Shown here one piece after another: positions 57,244 through 64,000 of a stretch of 64,000 nucleotides of DNA. Position 1 is the stretch's first letter, and each line of letters begins with the position of its first letter. The position numbers were made by a program, and so were the translations under genes. A model generated the notes under the pieces. That model saw only the letters and a program-made list of their open reading frames with translations, had not been told where the DNA came from and ran no database searches. Source of the stretch: Stutzerimonas stutzeri TS44 (lineage in GTDB: Bacteria; Pseudomonadota; Gammaproteobacteria; Pseudomonadales; Pseudomonadaceae); NCBI GenBank assembly GCA_000263395.1, contig AJXE01000012.1:56595-120594 (forward strand). The letters run 5' to 3'.

Positions 57244-57252
57244 AATGCTTCT

Positions 57253-57558
57253 TTACCAGCTGGCCTTGACCAGACCCGGCACATCACCGCGCATTGCAGC
57301 CTGGCGCAGCATGTTGCGCGCCAAACCGAATTTACGGTAGACGCCATGCGGACGACCGGTCAGGCGGCAGCGGTTGCGCAGGCGCGAGGCACTGGCGTCA
57401 CGCGGCTGCTTCTGCAGGGCGACCTGGGCTTCCCAACGCTGCTCCGGAGTGGAGTTCGGGCTGACAATGACAGCCTTCAGCGCCGCACGCTTCTGCGCGT
57501 ACTTGGCAACCGTCTGCTGACGCTTCAGCTCGCGGTTCTTCATGCTTTGTTTAGCCAT
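57253..57558 (-). CDS. rpsN: 30S ribosomal protein S14, zinc-free form
   Basis: 101 residues with a single cysteine ([12 protein letters not shown]), so it is the long C- form that needs no zinc, in contrast to the zinc-binding L36 in the same cluster. It contacts the 30S head. Followed directly by a terminator. Confidence 0.97.
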   Translation of the reverse strand: MAKQSMKNRELKRQQTVAKYAQKRAALKAVIVSPNSTPEQRWEAQVALQKQPRDASASRLRNRCRLTGRPHGVYRKFGLARNMLRQAAMRGDVPGLVKASW

Positions 57559-57570
57559 GTCCTACTCCAA

Positions 57571-58110
57571 TCAGTTGCGGAACGGGAAGTTGAAGGCGCG
57601 CAGCAGTGCGCGACCTTCATCGTCCGTCCGGGCAGTGGTGGTCAGGGTGATGTCCAGGCCACGCAGAGCATCGATCTTGTCATAATCAATTTCCGGGAAA
57701 ATGATCTGCTCTTTCACGCCCATGCTGTAGTTGCCGCGGCCGTCGAAGGACTTGGCATTCAGGCCGCGGAAGTCACGCACGCGCGGCAGGGAGATGGAAA
57801 GCAGACGATCCAGGAACTCGTACATGCGCTCGCGACGCAGAGTCACCTTGACGCCGATCGGCCAGCCCTCACGGACCTTGAACCCAGCGATGGACTTGCG
57901 AGCGTGAGTCACGACGACCTTCTGGCCGGTGATCTTCTCCAGATCGGCAACCGCGTTGTCGATGATCTTCTTGTCACCGATCGCTTCGCCAATACCCATG
58001 TTGAGGGTGATCTTGGTAATGCGCGGAACTTCCATCACGTTCGCCAGCTGAAGTTCTTCCTTCAGCTTCGGCGCGATTTCTTTCCGGTAAATCTCTTTCA
58101 GTCGTGCCAT
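57571..58110 (-). CDS. rplE: 50S ribosomal protein L5
   Basis: 179 residues. [20 protein letters not shown] and [17 protein letters not shown] are L5 signatures. It binds 5S rRNA and contacts P-site tRNA. 12 bases before rpsN. Confidence 0.98.
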   Translation of the reverse strand: MARLKEIYRKEIAPKLKEELQLANVMEVPRITKITLNMGIGEAIGDKKIIDNAVADLEKITGQKVVVTHARKSIAGFKVREGWPIGVKVTLRRERMYEFLDRLLSISLPRVRDFRGLNAKSFDGRGNYSMGVKEQIIFPEIDYDKIDALRGLDITLTTTARTDDEGRALLRAFNFPFRN

Positions 58111-58129
58111 GGTGTTTTACCTATGATTC

Positions 58130-58444
58130 TCAAGCGCCAACCGGCTTTTGGGTGGACTTGAAGACACGAATTTTCTTGCCGTCTTCGATCTTGAAGCCAA
58201 CGCGGTCTGCCTTGTTGGTCTCACCATTGAAGATGGCGACGTTGGAGACGTGCAGAGGCGCCTCTTTCTCGACGATACCGCCCTGAACGCCGGACATCGG
58301 GTTCGGCTTGGTATGACGCTTGACCAGGTTGACCCCGCCAACGAGCACGCGGCCGTCAGCGAGAACCTTGAGCACCTTACCGCGCTTACCCTTGTCTTTG
58401 CCGGCAATGACGACGATCTCGTCGTCGCGACGAATCTTTTGCAT
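58130..58444 (-). CDS. rplX: 50S ribosomal protein L24
   Basis: 104 residues with a KOW motif ([20 protein letters not shown]). It starts 23S rRNA folding near the exit tunnel. Between rplN and rplE in the usual order. Confidence 0.98.
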   Translation of the reverse strand: MQKIRRDDEIVVIAGKDKGKRGKVLKVLADGRVLVGGVNLVKRHTKPNPMSGVQGGIVEKEAPLHVSNVAIFNGETNKADRVGFKIEDGKKIRVFKSTQKPVGA

Positions 58445-58455
58445 GCGGCTACTCC

Positions 58456-58824
58456 TTACAGCACTTCTGGGGCGAGCGAGACGATCTTCATGAACTTCTC
58501 GGAACGGAGTTCACGGGTCACTGGCCCAAAGATGCGGGTGCCGATCGGCTCCTGCTTGTTGTTCAGCAGAACAGCAGCATTGCCATCGAAGCGGATAATG
58601 GAACCGTCGGGACGACGAACGCCGTGACGGGTGCGGACTACGACAGCAGTCATCACCTGGCCTTTCTTGACCTTGCCACGCGGAATCGCTTCCTTGACGG
58701 TCACCTTGATGATGTCGCCGATGCCGGCGTAACGGCGGTGCGAACCGCCGAGGACCTTGATACACATGACGCGACGAGCGCCACTGTTATCGGCCACATC
58801 GAGCATGGATTGAGTCTGAATCAT
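58456..58824 (-). CDS. rplN: 50S ribosomal protein L14
   Basis: 122 residues: [20 protein letters not shown] opening and [20 protein letters not shown]. It lies at the subunit interface. Conventionally the first gene of the spc operon; the 23-base gap from rpsQ is too small for an obvious separate promoter. Confidence 0.98.
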   Translation of the reverse strand: MIQTQSMLDVADNSGARRVMCIKVLGGSHRRYAGIGDIIKVTVKEAIPRGKVKKGQVMTAVVVRTRHGVRRPDGSIIRFDGNAAVLLNNKQEPIGTRIFGPVTRELRSEKFMKIVSLAPEVL

Positions 58825-58847
58825 ATAATTTCTCCGACCCCTAGCCC

Positions 58848-59114
58848 TTAGACTTCGACGGCGCGTTCAACGACGTCAACCAGCATCCAGGTCTTGGTCT
58901 TGGCCAGCGGACGAGTCTCGCGGATGGTGACCTTGTCGCCGATACGGCACTGGTTGGTTTCGTCGTGAGCGTGCAGCTTGGTCGAACGCTTAACGTATTT
59001 ACCGTAGATCGGGTGCTTGACGCGACGCTCGATCAGAACGGTGATGGTTTTGTCCATCTTGTCGCTGACGACGCGGCCAGTCAGCGTGCGGACAGTCTTT
59101 TCAACTTCAGCCAT
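58848..59114 (-). CDS. rpsQ: 30S ribosomal protein S17
   Basis: 88 residues. [20 protein letters not shown] is the S17 OB-fold signature. Start at [10 protein letters not shown], two bases after the rpmC stop; a GTG two codons earlier is less likely. Last gene of the S10 group. Confidence 0.97.
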   Translation of the reverse strand: MAEVEKTVRTLTGRVVSDKMDKTITVLIERRVKHPIYGKYVKRSTKLHAHDETNQCRIGDKVTIRETRPLAKTKTWMLVDVVERAVEV

Positions 59115-59116
59115 GA

Positions 59117-59308
59117 TCACTTACCTGCCTGCTGGTTGAGCACAGTCTTGACGCGAGCGATATCGCGCTTGACTTGCGAGAGCAGGTGAGACTGCCCCAA
59201 CTGGCCAGTTGCCTTCTGCATGCGCAGATTGAACTGGTCGCGCAGCAGCTCGAGCAGTTGCTCGTTCAGCTGCTGAGCGGATTTTTCACGAAGCTCATTC
59301 GCTTTCAT
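59117..59308 (-). CDS. rpmC: 50S ribosomal protein L29
   Basis: 63 residues, all helical: [20 protein letters not shown]. It sits at the tunnel exit where trigger factor and SRP dock. ATG at 59308 overlaps the rplP stop (TGATG). Confidence 0.97.
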   Translation of the reverse strand: MKANELREKSAQQLNEQLLELLRDQFNLRMQKATGQLGQSHLLSQVKRDIARVKTVLNQQAGK

Positions 59309-59721
59309 CACATCACCGTCCGCTTAACAAAGGAGGTGGCAAGCGGCAGCTTTGCAGCAGCCAGGGCGAAAGCCTCACGCGCCAGCTCTTCGGAAACACC
59401 CTCGATCTCGTAGAGCACCTTGCCCGGCTGAATCTGGGCTACCCAGTACTCGACGCTACCCTTACCTTTACCCATACGAACTTCGAGGGGCTTCTTGGTA
59501 ACCGGCTTGTCGGGGAACACGCGGATCCAGATCTTGCCGCCACGCTTCACGTGACGAGTCAGCGCGCGACGCGCCGCTTCGATCTGGCGTGCGGTCAGGC
59601 GACCACGGGAAACAGACTTCAGCGCGAACTCGCCGAAGCTGACCTTGCTACCGCGCTGAGCCAGACCACGGTTGTGGCCGGTCATCTGCTTGCGGAATTT
59701 TGTACGCTTGGGTTGCAACAT
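59308..59721 (-). CDS. rplP: 50S ribosomal protein L16
   Basis: 137 residues. [19 protein letters not shown] opening; the segment [20 protein letters not shown] is typical. It shapes the A-site tRNA pocket; an arginine near residue 81 is the usual site of hydroxylation, which I did not check here. Confidence 0.98.
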   Translation of the reverse strand: MLQPKRTKFRKQMTGHNRGLAQRGSKVSFGEFALKSVSRGRLTARQIEAARRALTRHVKRGGKIWIRVFPDKPVTKKPLEVRMGKGKGSVEYWVAQIQPGKVLYEIEGVSEELAREAFALAAAKLPLATSFVKRTVM

Positions 59722-59733
59722 TTGGCGTACCCC

Positions 59734-60420
59734 TTACTTAGCAGCTTTTTTACGAGGCGCAGGCGCTTGCGGCTTGAGCTCTTCATGGCGGCCACCGATG
59801 ACCTCGCCCTTGAAGATCCATACCTTGACGCCGATCACACCGTAGGTGGTGTGTGCTTCGTAAGTGTTGTAATCGATATCGGCACGCAGGGTGTGCAGCG
59901 GCACACGACCTTCGCGATACCACTCGGTACGGGCGATTTCAGCCCCACCCAGACGACCACTGACCTGGATCTTGATGCCCTTGGCACCAATGCGCATGGC
60001 GTTCTGTACAGCGCGCTTCATGGCGCGACGGAACATCACGCGACGCTCCAGCTGCTGAGCTACGCTCTGTGCAACCAGCATGGCATCGAGCTCCGGCTTG
60101 CGGATCTCTTCGATGTTGATGTGCACCGGCACACCCATTTGCTTGGTCAGGTCCTGACGCAGCTTCTCAACATCCTCACCCTTCTTGCCGATCACGATGC
60201 CGGGACGAGCGGTGTGGATGGTGATGCGTGCGGTTTGTGCCGGACGATGGATATCGATACGGCTCACGGACGCGCTTTTTAGTTTGTCTTGGAGGTACTC
60301 GCGCACGTTCAGGTCTGCAAGCAGATAGTCTGCATACGTGCGGCCGTCTGCGTACCAGACGGAGGTGTGCTCCTTGACGATTCCCAGGCGAATGCCAGTG
60401 GGATGTACTTTCTGACCCAT
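59734..60420 (-). CDS. rpsC: 30S ribosomal protein S3
   Basis: 228 residues. [20 protein letters not shown] opening and a KH domain ([19 protein letters not shown]). It lines the mRNA entry and helps unwind mRNA. Start at MGQKVHP, since the upstream extension falls in rplV. Confidence 0.98.
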   Translation of the reverse strand: MGQKVHPTGIRLGIVKEHTSVWYADGRTYADYLLADLNVREYLQDKLKSASVSRIDIHRPAQTARITIHTARPGIVIGKKGEDVEKLRQDLTKQMGVPVHINIEEIRKPELDAMLVAQSVAQQLERRVMFRRAMKRAVQNAMRIGAKGIKIQVSGRLGGAEIARTEWYREGRVPLHTLRADIDYNTYEAHTTYGVIGVKVWIFKGEVIGGRHEELKPQAPAPRKKAAK

Positions 60421-60433
60421 CTGATCGACTCCG

Positions 60434-60766
60434 TTACTTGTCCGCAACCTTGACAGTGATATGGCAAGACCGCTTGACGATGCGATCAGCGCGGCCCTTG
60501 GCACGCGGCATGATGCGCTTAAGCGAACGCCCTTCGTTGACGAAGACGGTAGAGACTTTGAGGTCATCCACGTCAGCGCCTTCGTTGTGCTCGGCGTTGG
60601 CAACGGCCGACTCCAGCACTTTCTTCATAATCTCGGCGGCTTTCTTGCTGCTGAAAGCCAGCAGGTTGAGCGCTTCGCCCACCTTCTTCCCGCGGATCTG
60701 GTCGGCGACCAGGCGAGCTTTCTGGGCGGAGATGCGAGCGCCCGACAACTTAGCGGCTACTTCCAT
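60434..60766 (-). CDS. rplV: 50S ribosomal protein L22
   Basis: 110 residues, [20 protein letters not shown]. Its long hairpin lines the exit tunnel; macrolide-resistance changes occur there and none is evident by eye. Start at the ATG at 60766; a TTG two codons upstream is an unlikely alternative. Confidence 0.97.
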
Positions 60767-60777
60767 TTCCAAACCCC

Positions 60778-61053
60778 TTAACGCTTGCCTTTTTTGTCGG
60801 CCACGTGACCACGATAGGTACGGGTGCCGGCAAATTCGCCCAGTTTGTGGCCGACCATGTCTTCGTTCACGAGGACCGGGACATGCTGGCGACCGTTATG
60901 CACAGCGATGGTCAGACCGACCATTTGCGGCAGGATCATCGAGCGACGCGACCAGGTTTTCACCGGCTTGCGATCGTTCTTTTCCACCGCCGCTTCGACC
61001 TTCTTCAGTAGGTGAAGATCGATAAAAGGACCTTTTTTCAGAGAACGCGGCAC
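60778..61053 (-). CDS. rpsS: 30S ribosomal protein S19
   Basis: 91 residues: [20 protein letters not shown] opening, [17 protein letters not shown] near the end. It binds 16S rRNA in the 30S head with S13. Confidence 0.98.
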
Positions 61054-61069
61054 TGTCGTATCCCTCTAG

Positions 61070-61891
61070 TTACTTGCGACGACGGACGATCATGTTATCG
61101 GTGCGCTTGTTGGAGCGGGTCTTCGCGCCCTTGGTCGGGAAGCCCCACGGCGACACCGGATGACGACCACCGGAAGTACGACCTTCACCACCACCATGCG
61201 GGTGATCGACCGGGTTCATGGCCACGCCGCGCACGGTCGGACGGATGCCCTTCCAGCGCTTGGCTCCAGCCTTGCCCAGCGAACGCAGGCTGTGCTCGGA
61301 GTTCGAGACTTCGCCCAGAGTTGCACGGCACTCGGCCAACACCTTGCGCATCTCGCCGGAACGCAGACGCAGGGTCACATAGGCACCTTCGCGCGCCACC
61401 AGCTGAGCCGAAGCACCAGCCGAACGTGCAATCTGAGCACCCTTGCCCGGCTTCAGCTCGACACCGTGAACGGTGGAACCCAGCGGAATGTTGCGCAGCG
61501 GCAGGCTGTTACCGGCCTTGATCGGCGCATTCACACCCGACAGCAGTTGATCGCCAGCGCTCACACCTTTCGGCGCGATGATGTAGCGACGCTCACCGTC
61601 GGCATACTTCAGCAGCGCGATGTGCGCAGTACGGTTCGGATCGTATTCGACGCGCTCGACGATGGCCGGAATGCCATCCTTGTTGCGACGAAAATCAACC
61701 AGACGGTAATGCTGCTTGTGACCACCGCCAATGTGACGAGTGGTGATGCGGCCGTTGTTGTTACGACCACCGGACTTCGACTTCTTTTCGAGCAGCGGAG
61801 CATAAGGAGCGCCTTTGTGCAGCTCCTGACCCACCACCTTGACCACAAAGCGGCGGCCCGCGGAAGTCGGTTTGCATTTAACGATTGCCAT
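61070..61891 (-). CDS. rplB: 50S ribosomal protein L2
   Basis: 273 residues. [20 protein letters not shown] opening; [20 protein letters not shown] near the C-terminus holds the conserved His important for peptidyl transfer. Usual position between rplW and rpsS. Confidence 0.98.
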   Translation of the reverse strand: MAIVKCKPTSAGRRFVVKVVGQELHKGAPYAPLLEKKSKSGGRNNNGRITTRHIGGGHKQHYRLVDFRRNKDGIPAIVERVEYDPNRTAHIALLKYADGERRYIIAPKGVSAGDQLLSGVNAPIKAGNSLPLRNIPLGSTVHGVELKPGKGAQIARSAGASAQLVAREGAYVTLRLRSGEMRKVLAECRATLGEVSNSEHSLRSLGKAGAKRWKGIRPTVRGVAMNPVDHPHGGGEGRTSGGRHPVSPWGFPTKGAKTRSNKRTDNMIVRRRK

Positions 61892-61905
61892 GATGCACCC
61901 CTTCC

Positions 61906-62205
61906 TTACTCAGCACTGCCGGAGAAATCGAGATCCTGGCCCGGCTGAAGTGCGATGTACGCCTTCTTCCAGTCGTTGCGCTTGCCCAGGCCGCGAGCGG
62001 TGCGCTTGGTCTTGCCCTGCACATTCAGGGTATTGACGGTAGCGACCTTCACGTTGAACAGGCTCTCGACGGCCTTCTTGATTTCCAGCTTGGTTGCATC
62101 GGTGGCAACCTTGAAAACGAATTGGCTCTTGCTGTCAGCCAGCACGGTTGCCTTCTCGGAGACGTGCGGACCAAGCAGGACTTTGAATACGCGTTCCTGG
62201 TTCAT
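61906..62205 (-). CDS. rplW: 50S ribosomal protein L23
   Basis: 99 residues. [20 protein letters not shown] and [19 protein letters not shown]. It is the main docking site for trigger factor and SRP. ATG overlaps the rplD stop (ATGA). Confidence 0.98.
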   Translation of the reverse strand: MNQERVFKVLLGPHVSEKATVLADSKSQFVFKVATDATKLEIKKAVESLFNVKVATVNTLNVQGKTKRTARGLGKRNDWKKAYIALQPGQDLDFSGSAE

Positions 62206-62804
62206 CCCAGCAGCTCCTCGAATTTCTTCACGGCCGACACGGTGATCAGCACCTTGTCATAGGCGATCAGGCTGACCGGATCCGAACCCTGAACATCGCG
62301 CACATCGACGTGCGGCAGGTTGCGCGCAGCCAGGTACAGGTTCTGATCGACAGCTTCGGAAACGATCAGCACATCATTCAGACCCATGCCATTGAGCTTG
62401 CTGGCAAGCACCTTGGTCTTCGGCGCGTCGACGGCGAAATCCTCGACGACGACCAGACGGTCGGAACGAACGAGCTCAGCAAGGATGGAGCGCAGAGCTG
62501 CGCGATACATCTTCTTGTTCAGCTTCTGATCGTGGTTTTGCGGACGAGCAGCGAAAGTCACGCCACCGCCACGCCAGATCGGACCACGAGTGGTACCGGC
62601 ACGTGCGCGACCGGTGCCCTTCTGACGCCACGGACGCTTGCCGCCACCGGACACATCGGAGCGGGTCTTCTGCTGCTTGCTACCCTGACGACCGCCAGCC
62701 ATGTAGGCGACGACAGCCTGGTGCACCAGCGTCTCGTTGAACTCACCACCGAAGGTGCGATCGGAGACTTCGATGGCCTGTGCGCCATTTACATTCAATT
62801 GCAT
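62202..62804 (-). CDS. rplD: 50S ribosomal protein L4
   Basis: 200 residues. The extended loop ([20 protein letters not shown]) reaches the exit tunnel. In E. coli L4 also represses the S10 operon through a long leader; the leader here is short, so that control is probably absent or different. Confidence 0.98.
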   Translation of the reverse strand: MQLNVNGAQAIEVSDRTFGGEFNETLVHQAVVAYMAGGRQGSKQQKTRSDVSGGGKRPWRQKGTGRARAGTTRGPIWRGGGVTFAARPQNHDQKLNKKMYRAALRSILAELVRSDRLVVVEDFAVDAPKTKVLASKLNGMGLNDVLIVSEAVDQNLYLAARNLPHVDVRDVQGSDPVSLIAYDKVLITVSAVKKFEELLG

Positions 62805-62816
62805 GTGAACTCCCCC

Positions 62817-63452
62817 TTAACCGCGAGCCTTGGCAGCCGGACGCACAACCACGTCACCGCCAGTGGCGCCGGGCACTGCGCCCTTGACCAACAGCAGATT
62901 ACGCTCGGCGTCGACACGCACGATTTCCAGGGACTGCACGGTTACGCGCTCGGCGCCCATGTGCCCGGACATCTTCTTGCCCTTGAATACACGACCTGGA
63001 GTCTGGCACTGACCAATAGAGCCCGGGACGCGGTGGGATACGGAGTTACCGTGGGTATTGTCCTGACCACGGAAGTTCCAGCGCTTGATGGTACCGGCAA
63101 AGCCTTTACCCTTGGACTGACCGGTGACATCCACCAGCTGGCCTGCCTGGAAAATTTCCGCCTTGATCTCGTCACCCGCCTGGTACTCGCCCTCTTCGAG
63201 ACGGAATTCCAGGACAGTACGCCCAGCCGCCACGCTCGCCTTGGCGAAGTGACCGGCCTGCGCCTTGGTAACACGGGACGCGCGACGCTCGCCGACAGTG
63301 ACCTGCACTGCACGATAGCCATCGCTCTCTTCATTCTTGAACTGAGTGACGCGATTCGGCTCGATCTCGATGACCGTAACCGGAATAGAGACACCATCCT
63401 CGGTGAAAACGCGGGTCATGCCGCATTTACGACCGACTACACCAATAGTCAT
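62817..63452 (-). CDS. rplC: 50S ribosomal protein L3
   Basis: 211 residues. [20 protein letters not shown] opening; [20 protein letters not shown] includes the Gln that is methylated by PrmB in relatives. It helps form the peptidyl-transferase centre. An 82-base gap precedes it after rpsJ. Confidence 0.98.
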   Translation of the reverse strand: MTIGVVGRKCGMTRVFTEDGVSIPVTVIEIEPNRVTQFKNEESDGYRAVQVTVGERRASRVTKAQAGHFAKASVAAGRTVLEFRLEEGEYQAGDEIKAEIFQAGQLVDVTGQSKGKGFAGTIKRWNFRGQDNTHGNSVSHRVPGSIGQCQTPGRVFKGKKMSGHMGAERVTVQSLEIVRVDAERNLLLVKGAVPGATGGDVVVRPAAKARG

Positions 63453-63534
63453 TTTGAAACCTCTTGAGTGTACGGGGCTTTCACCCGCTATGGCCGCCCA
63501 TTTCAGAGCGTTACACGACTAAAACTCTCAGGTT

Positions 63535-63846
63535 TTAGCCGAGGCTGATCTGCACTTCCACACCAGCCGCAAGATCGAGCTTCATCAGCGCATCGACGGT
63601 CTTGTCGGTCGGCTGAACGATGTCCAGCACGCGCTTGTGGGTTCGAATTTCATACTGATCGCGCGCGTCTTTGTTGACGTGCGGAGAAACCAGCACAGTG
63701 AACCGCTCTTTGCGGGTTGGCAGCGGAATCGGACCACGCACCTGAGCACCAGTACGTTTCGCGGTTTCCACGATTTCCTGGGTTGATTGATCGATCAGGC
63801 GATGGTCAAAAGCCTTCAACCGAATACGGATTTGTTGGTTTTGCAT
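63535..63846 (-). CDS. rpsJ: 30S ribosomal protein S10 / NusE
   Basis: 103 residues. [20 protein letters not shown] and [20 protein letters not shown]. It acts in the ribosome and, with NusB, in transcription antitermination. Start ATG at 63846 ([10 protein letters not shown]). First gene of the S10 operon, 57 bases after the predicted start point. Confidence 0.98.
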
Positions 63847-63909
63847 TTTGACCTCAGACTCCAAGTAGCCACCCTACCAGGCGCAATACCCCCGGTAAAA
63901 GGAGGCGCA

Positions 63910-63938
63910 ATTGTACGGATGCGCCCATAGGGTGTCAA
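63910..63938 (-). promoter_or_regulatory. S10 operon promoter
   Basis: On the minus strand TTGACA (63938-63933) and TACAAT (63915-63910) with exactly 17 bases between them: a near-consensus sigma-70 promoter 64 bases before rpsJ. Confidence 0.88.
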
Positions 63939-63954
63939 TAAATGATCAATAATA

Positions 63955-63977
63955 GAAAAAGGCCCCCGAGGGGGCCC
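63955..63977 (-). terminator. terminator of the gene upstream of the S10 operon (probably tuf)
   Basis: GGCCCC-CGAG-GGGGCC (63961-63976) followed on the minus strand by TTTTTCT. It ends the transcript arriving from beyond the right edge, where tuf is the usual neighbour in Pseudomonas; that gene is not in the window. Confidence 0.8.
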
Positions 63978-64000
63978 CTTTCATCATCGTCAAATATTAC

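Overview
The window is high-GC gammaproteobacterial chromosome. Gene families, gene order and protein sequence match Pseudomonas in the broad sense, most likely the stutzeri group (Stutzerimonas); this is inference from content, and no species marker such as 16S rRNA is present. Almost everything is housekeeping or conserved accessory sequence. I see no prophage, insertion sequence, CRISPR array, tRNA or rRNA.

Layout. 1-10 kb: small independent genes (a cytochrome c fragment, acyl-CoA thioesterase, YjdM, a cold-shock/DUF1294 membrane protein, an NYN-OST-HTH protein, a diguanylate cyclase, a cysteine-rich copper-binding protein, YigZ, adenosine/adenine deaminase, and a Bcr/CflA exporter divergent from a TetR regulator). 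10.3-13.9 kb: a copper unit (copA-cueR with a textbook CueR promoter), a remnant of a chemotaxis receptor gene, and a ferritin-like bfrA. 14-19.8 kb: a flavoprotein, an RhlE-type helicase, and a cobalamin riboswitch with btuB and btuF. 20-28 kb: the riboflavin block on the minus strand (nrdR-ribD, FMN riboswitch, ribE-ribBA-ribH-nusB-thiL-pgpA, a retropepsin-like protease, ribA). 28-32.6 kb: a YbaY lipoprotein, a methyltransferase, thpR, a thiosulfate uptake pair, and CnoX. 32.7-35.8 kb: a four-gene ABC-type zinc locus behind a Zur-like operator. 35.8-40.8 kb: a TonB2-type energy transduction operon (DUF3450, TtpC, ExbB, ExbD, TonB, TPR protein) behind a promoter overlapped by a Fur-like box. 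40.8-43.5 kb: ompW/oprG behind an ANR-type site, then two sugar-nucleotide dehydrogenase-fold genes. 43.5-50 kb: ssb, a YajR-like transporter, uvrA and katA. 50-63.9 kb: the S10, spc and alpha ribosomal protein operons, all on the minus strand, from rpsJ to rplQ.

How they work together. Metal and redox handling recurs: Cu export (copA/cueR, Cys-rich DUF326 protein), Fe storage (bfrA), B12 uptake (btuB/btuF), probable Zn uptake, TonB energisation, and katA. Two riboswitches (cobalamin, FMN) each precede extra structure. Downstream of cobalamin, one segment can form either of two hairpins. Downstream of FMN, a hairpin covers the Shine-Dalgarno sequence of a 16-codon leader ORF that overlaps ribE.

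The ribosomal cluster is broken by two terminator-promoter cassettes, one between rpmJ and rpsM (expected) and one between rpsN and rpsH (less expected). Other points worth attention are two perfect DnaA boxes far from any recognisable oriC, a hairpin-forming intergenic repeat between ribH and ribBA, and the different positions of bfrA and ssb compared with P. aeruginosa PAO1 as I remember it. I found no wholly new multi-gene system. The best candidates for undescribed biology are the regulatory elements and the TonB2/TtpC operon beside the zinc locus.
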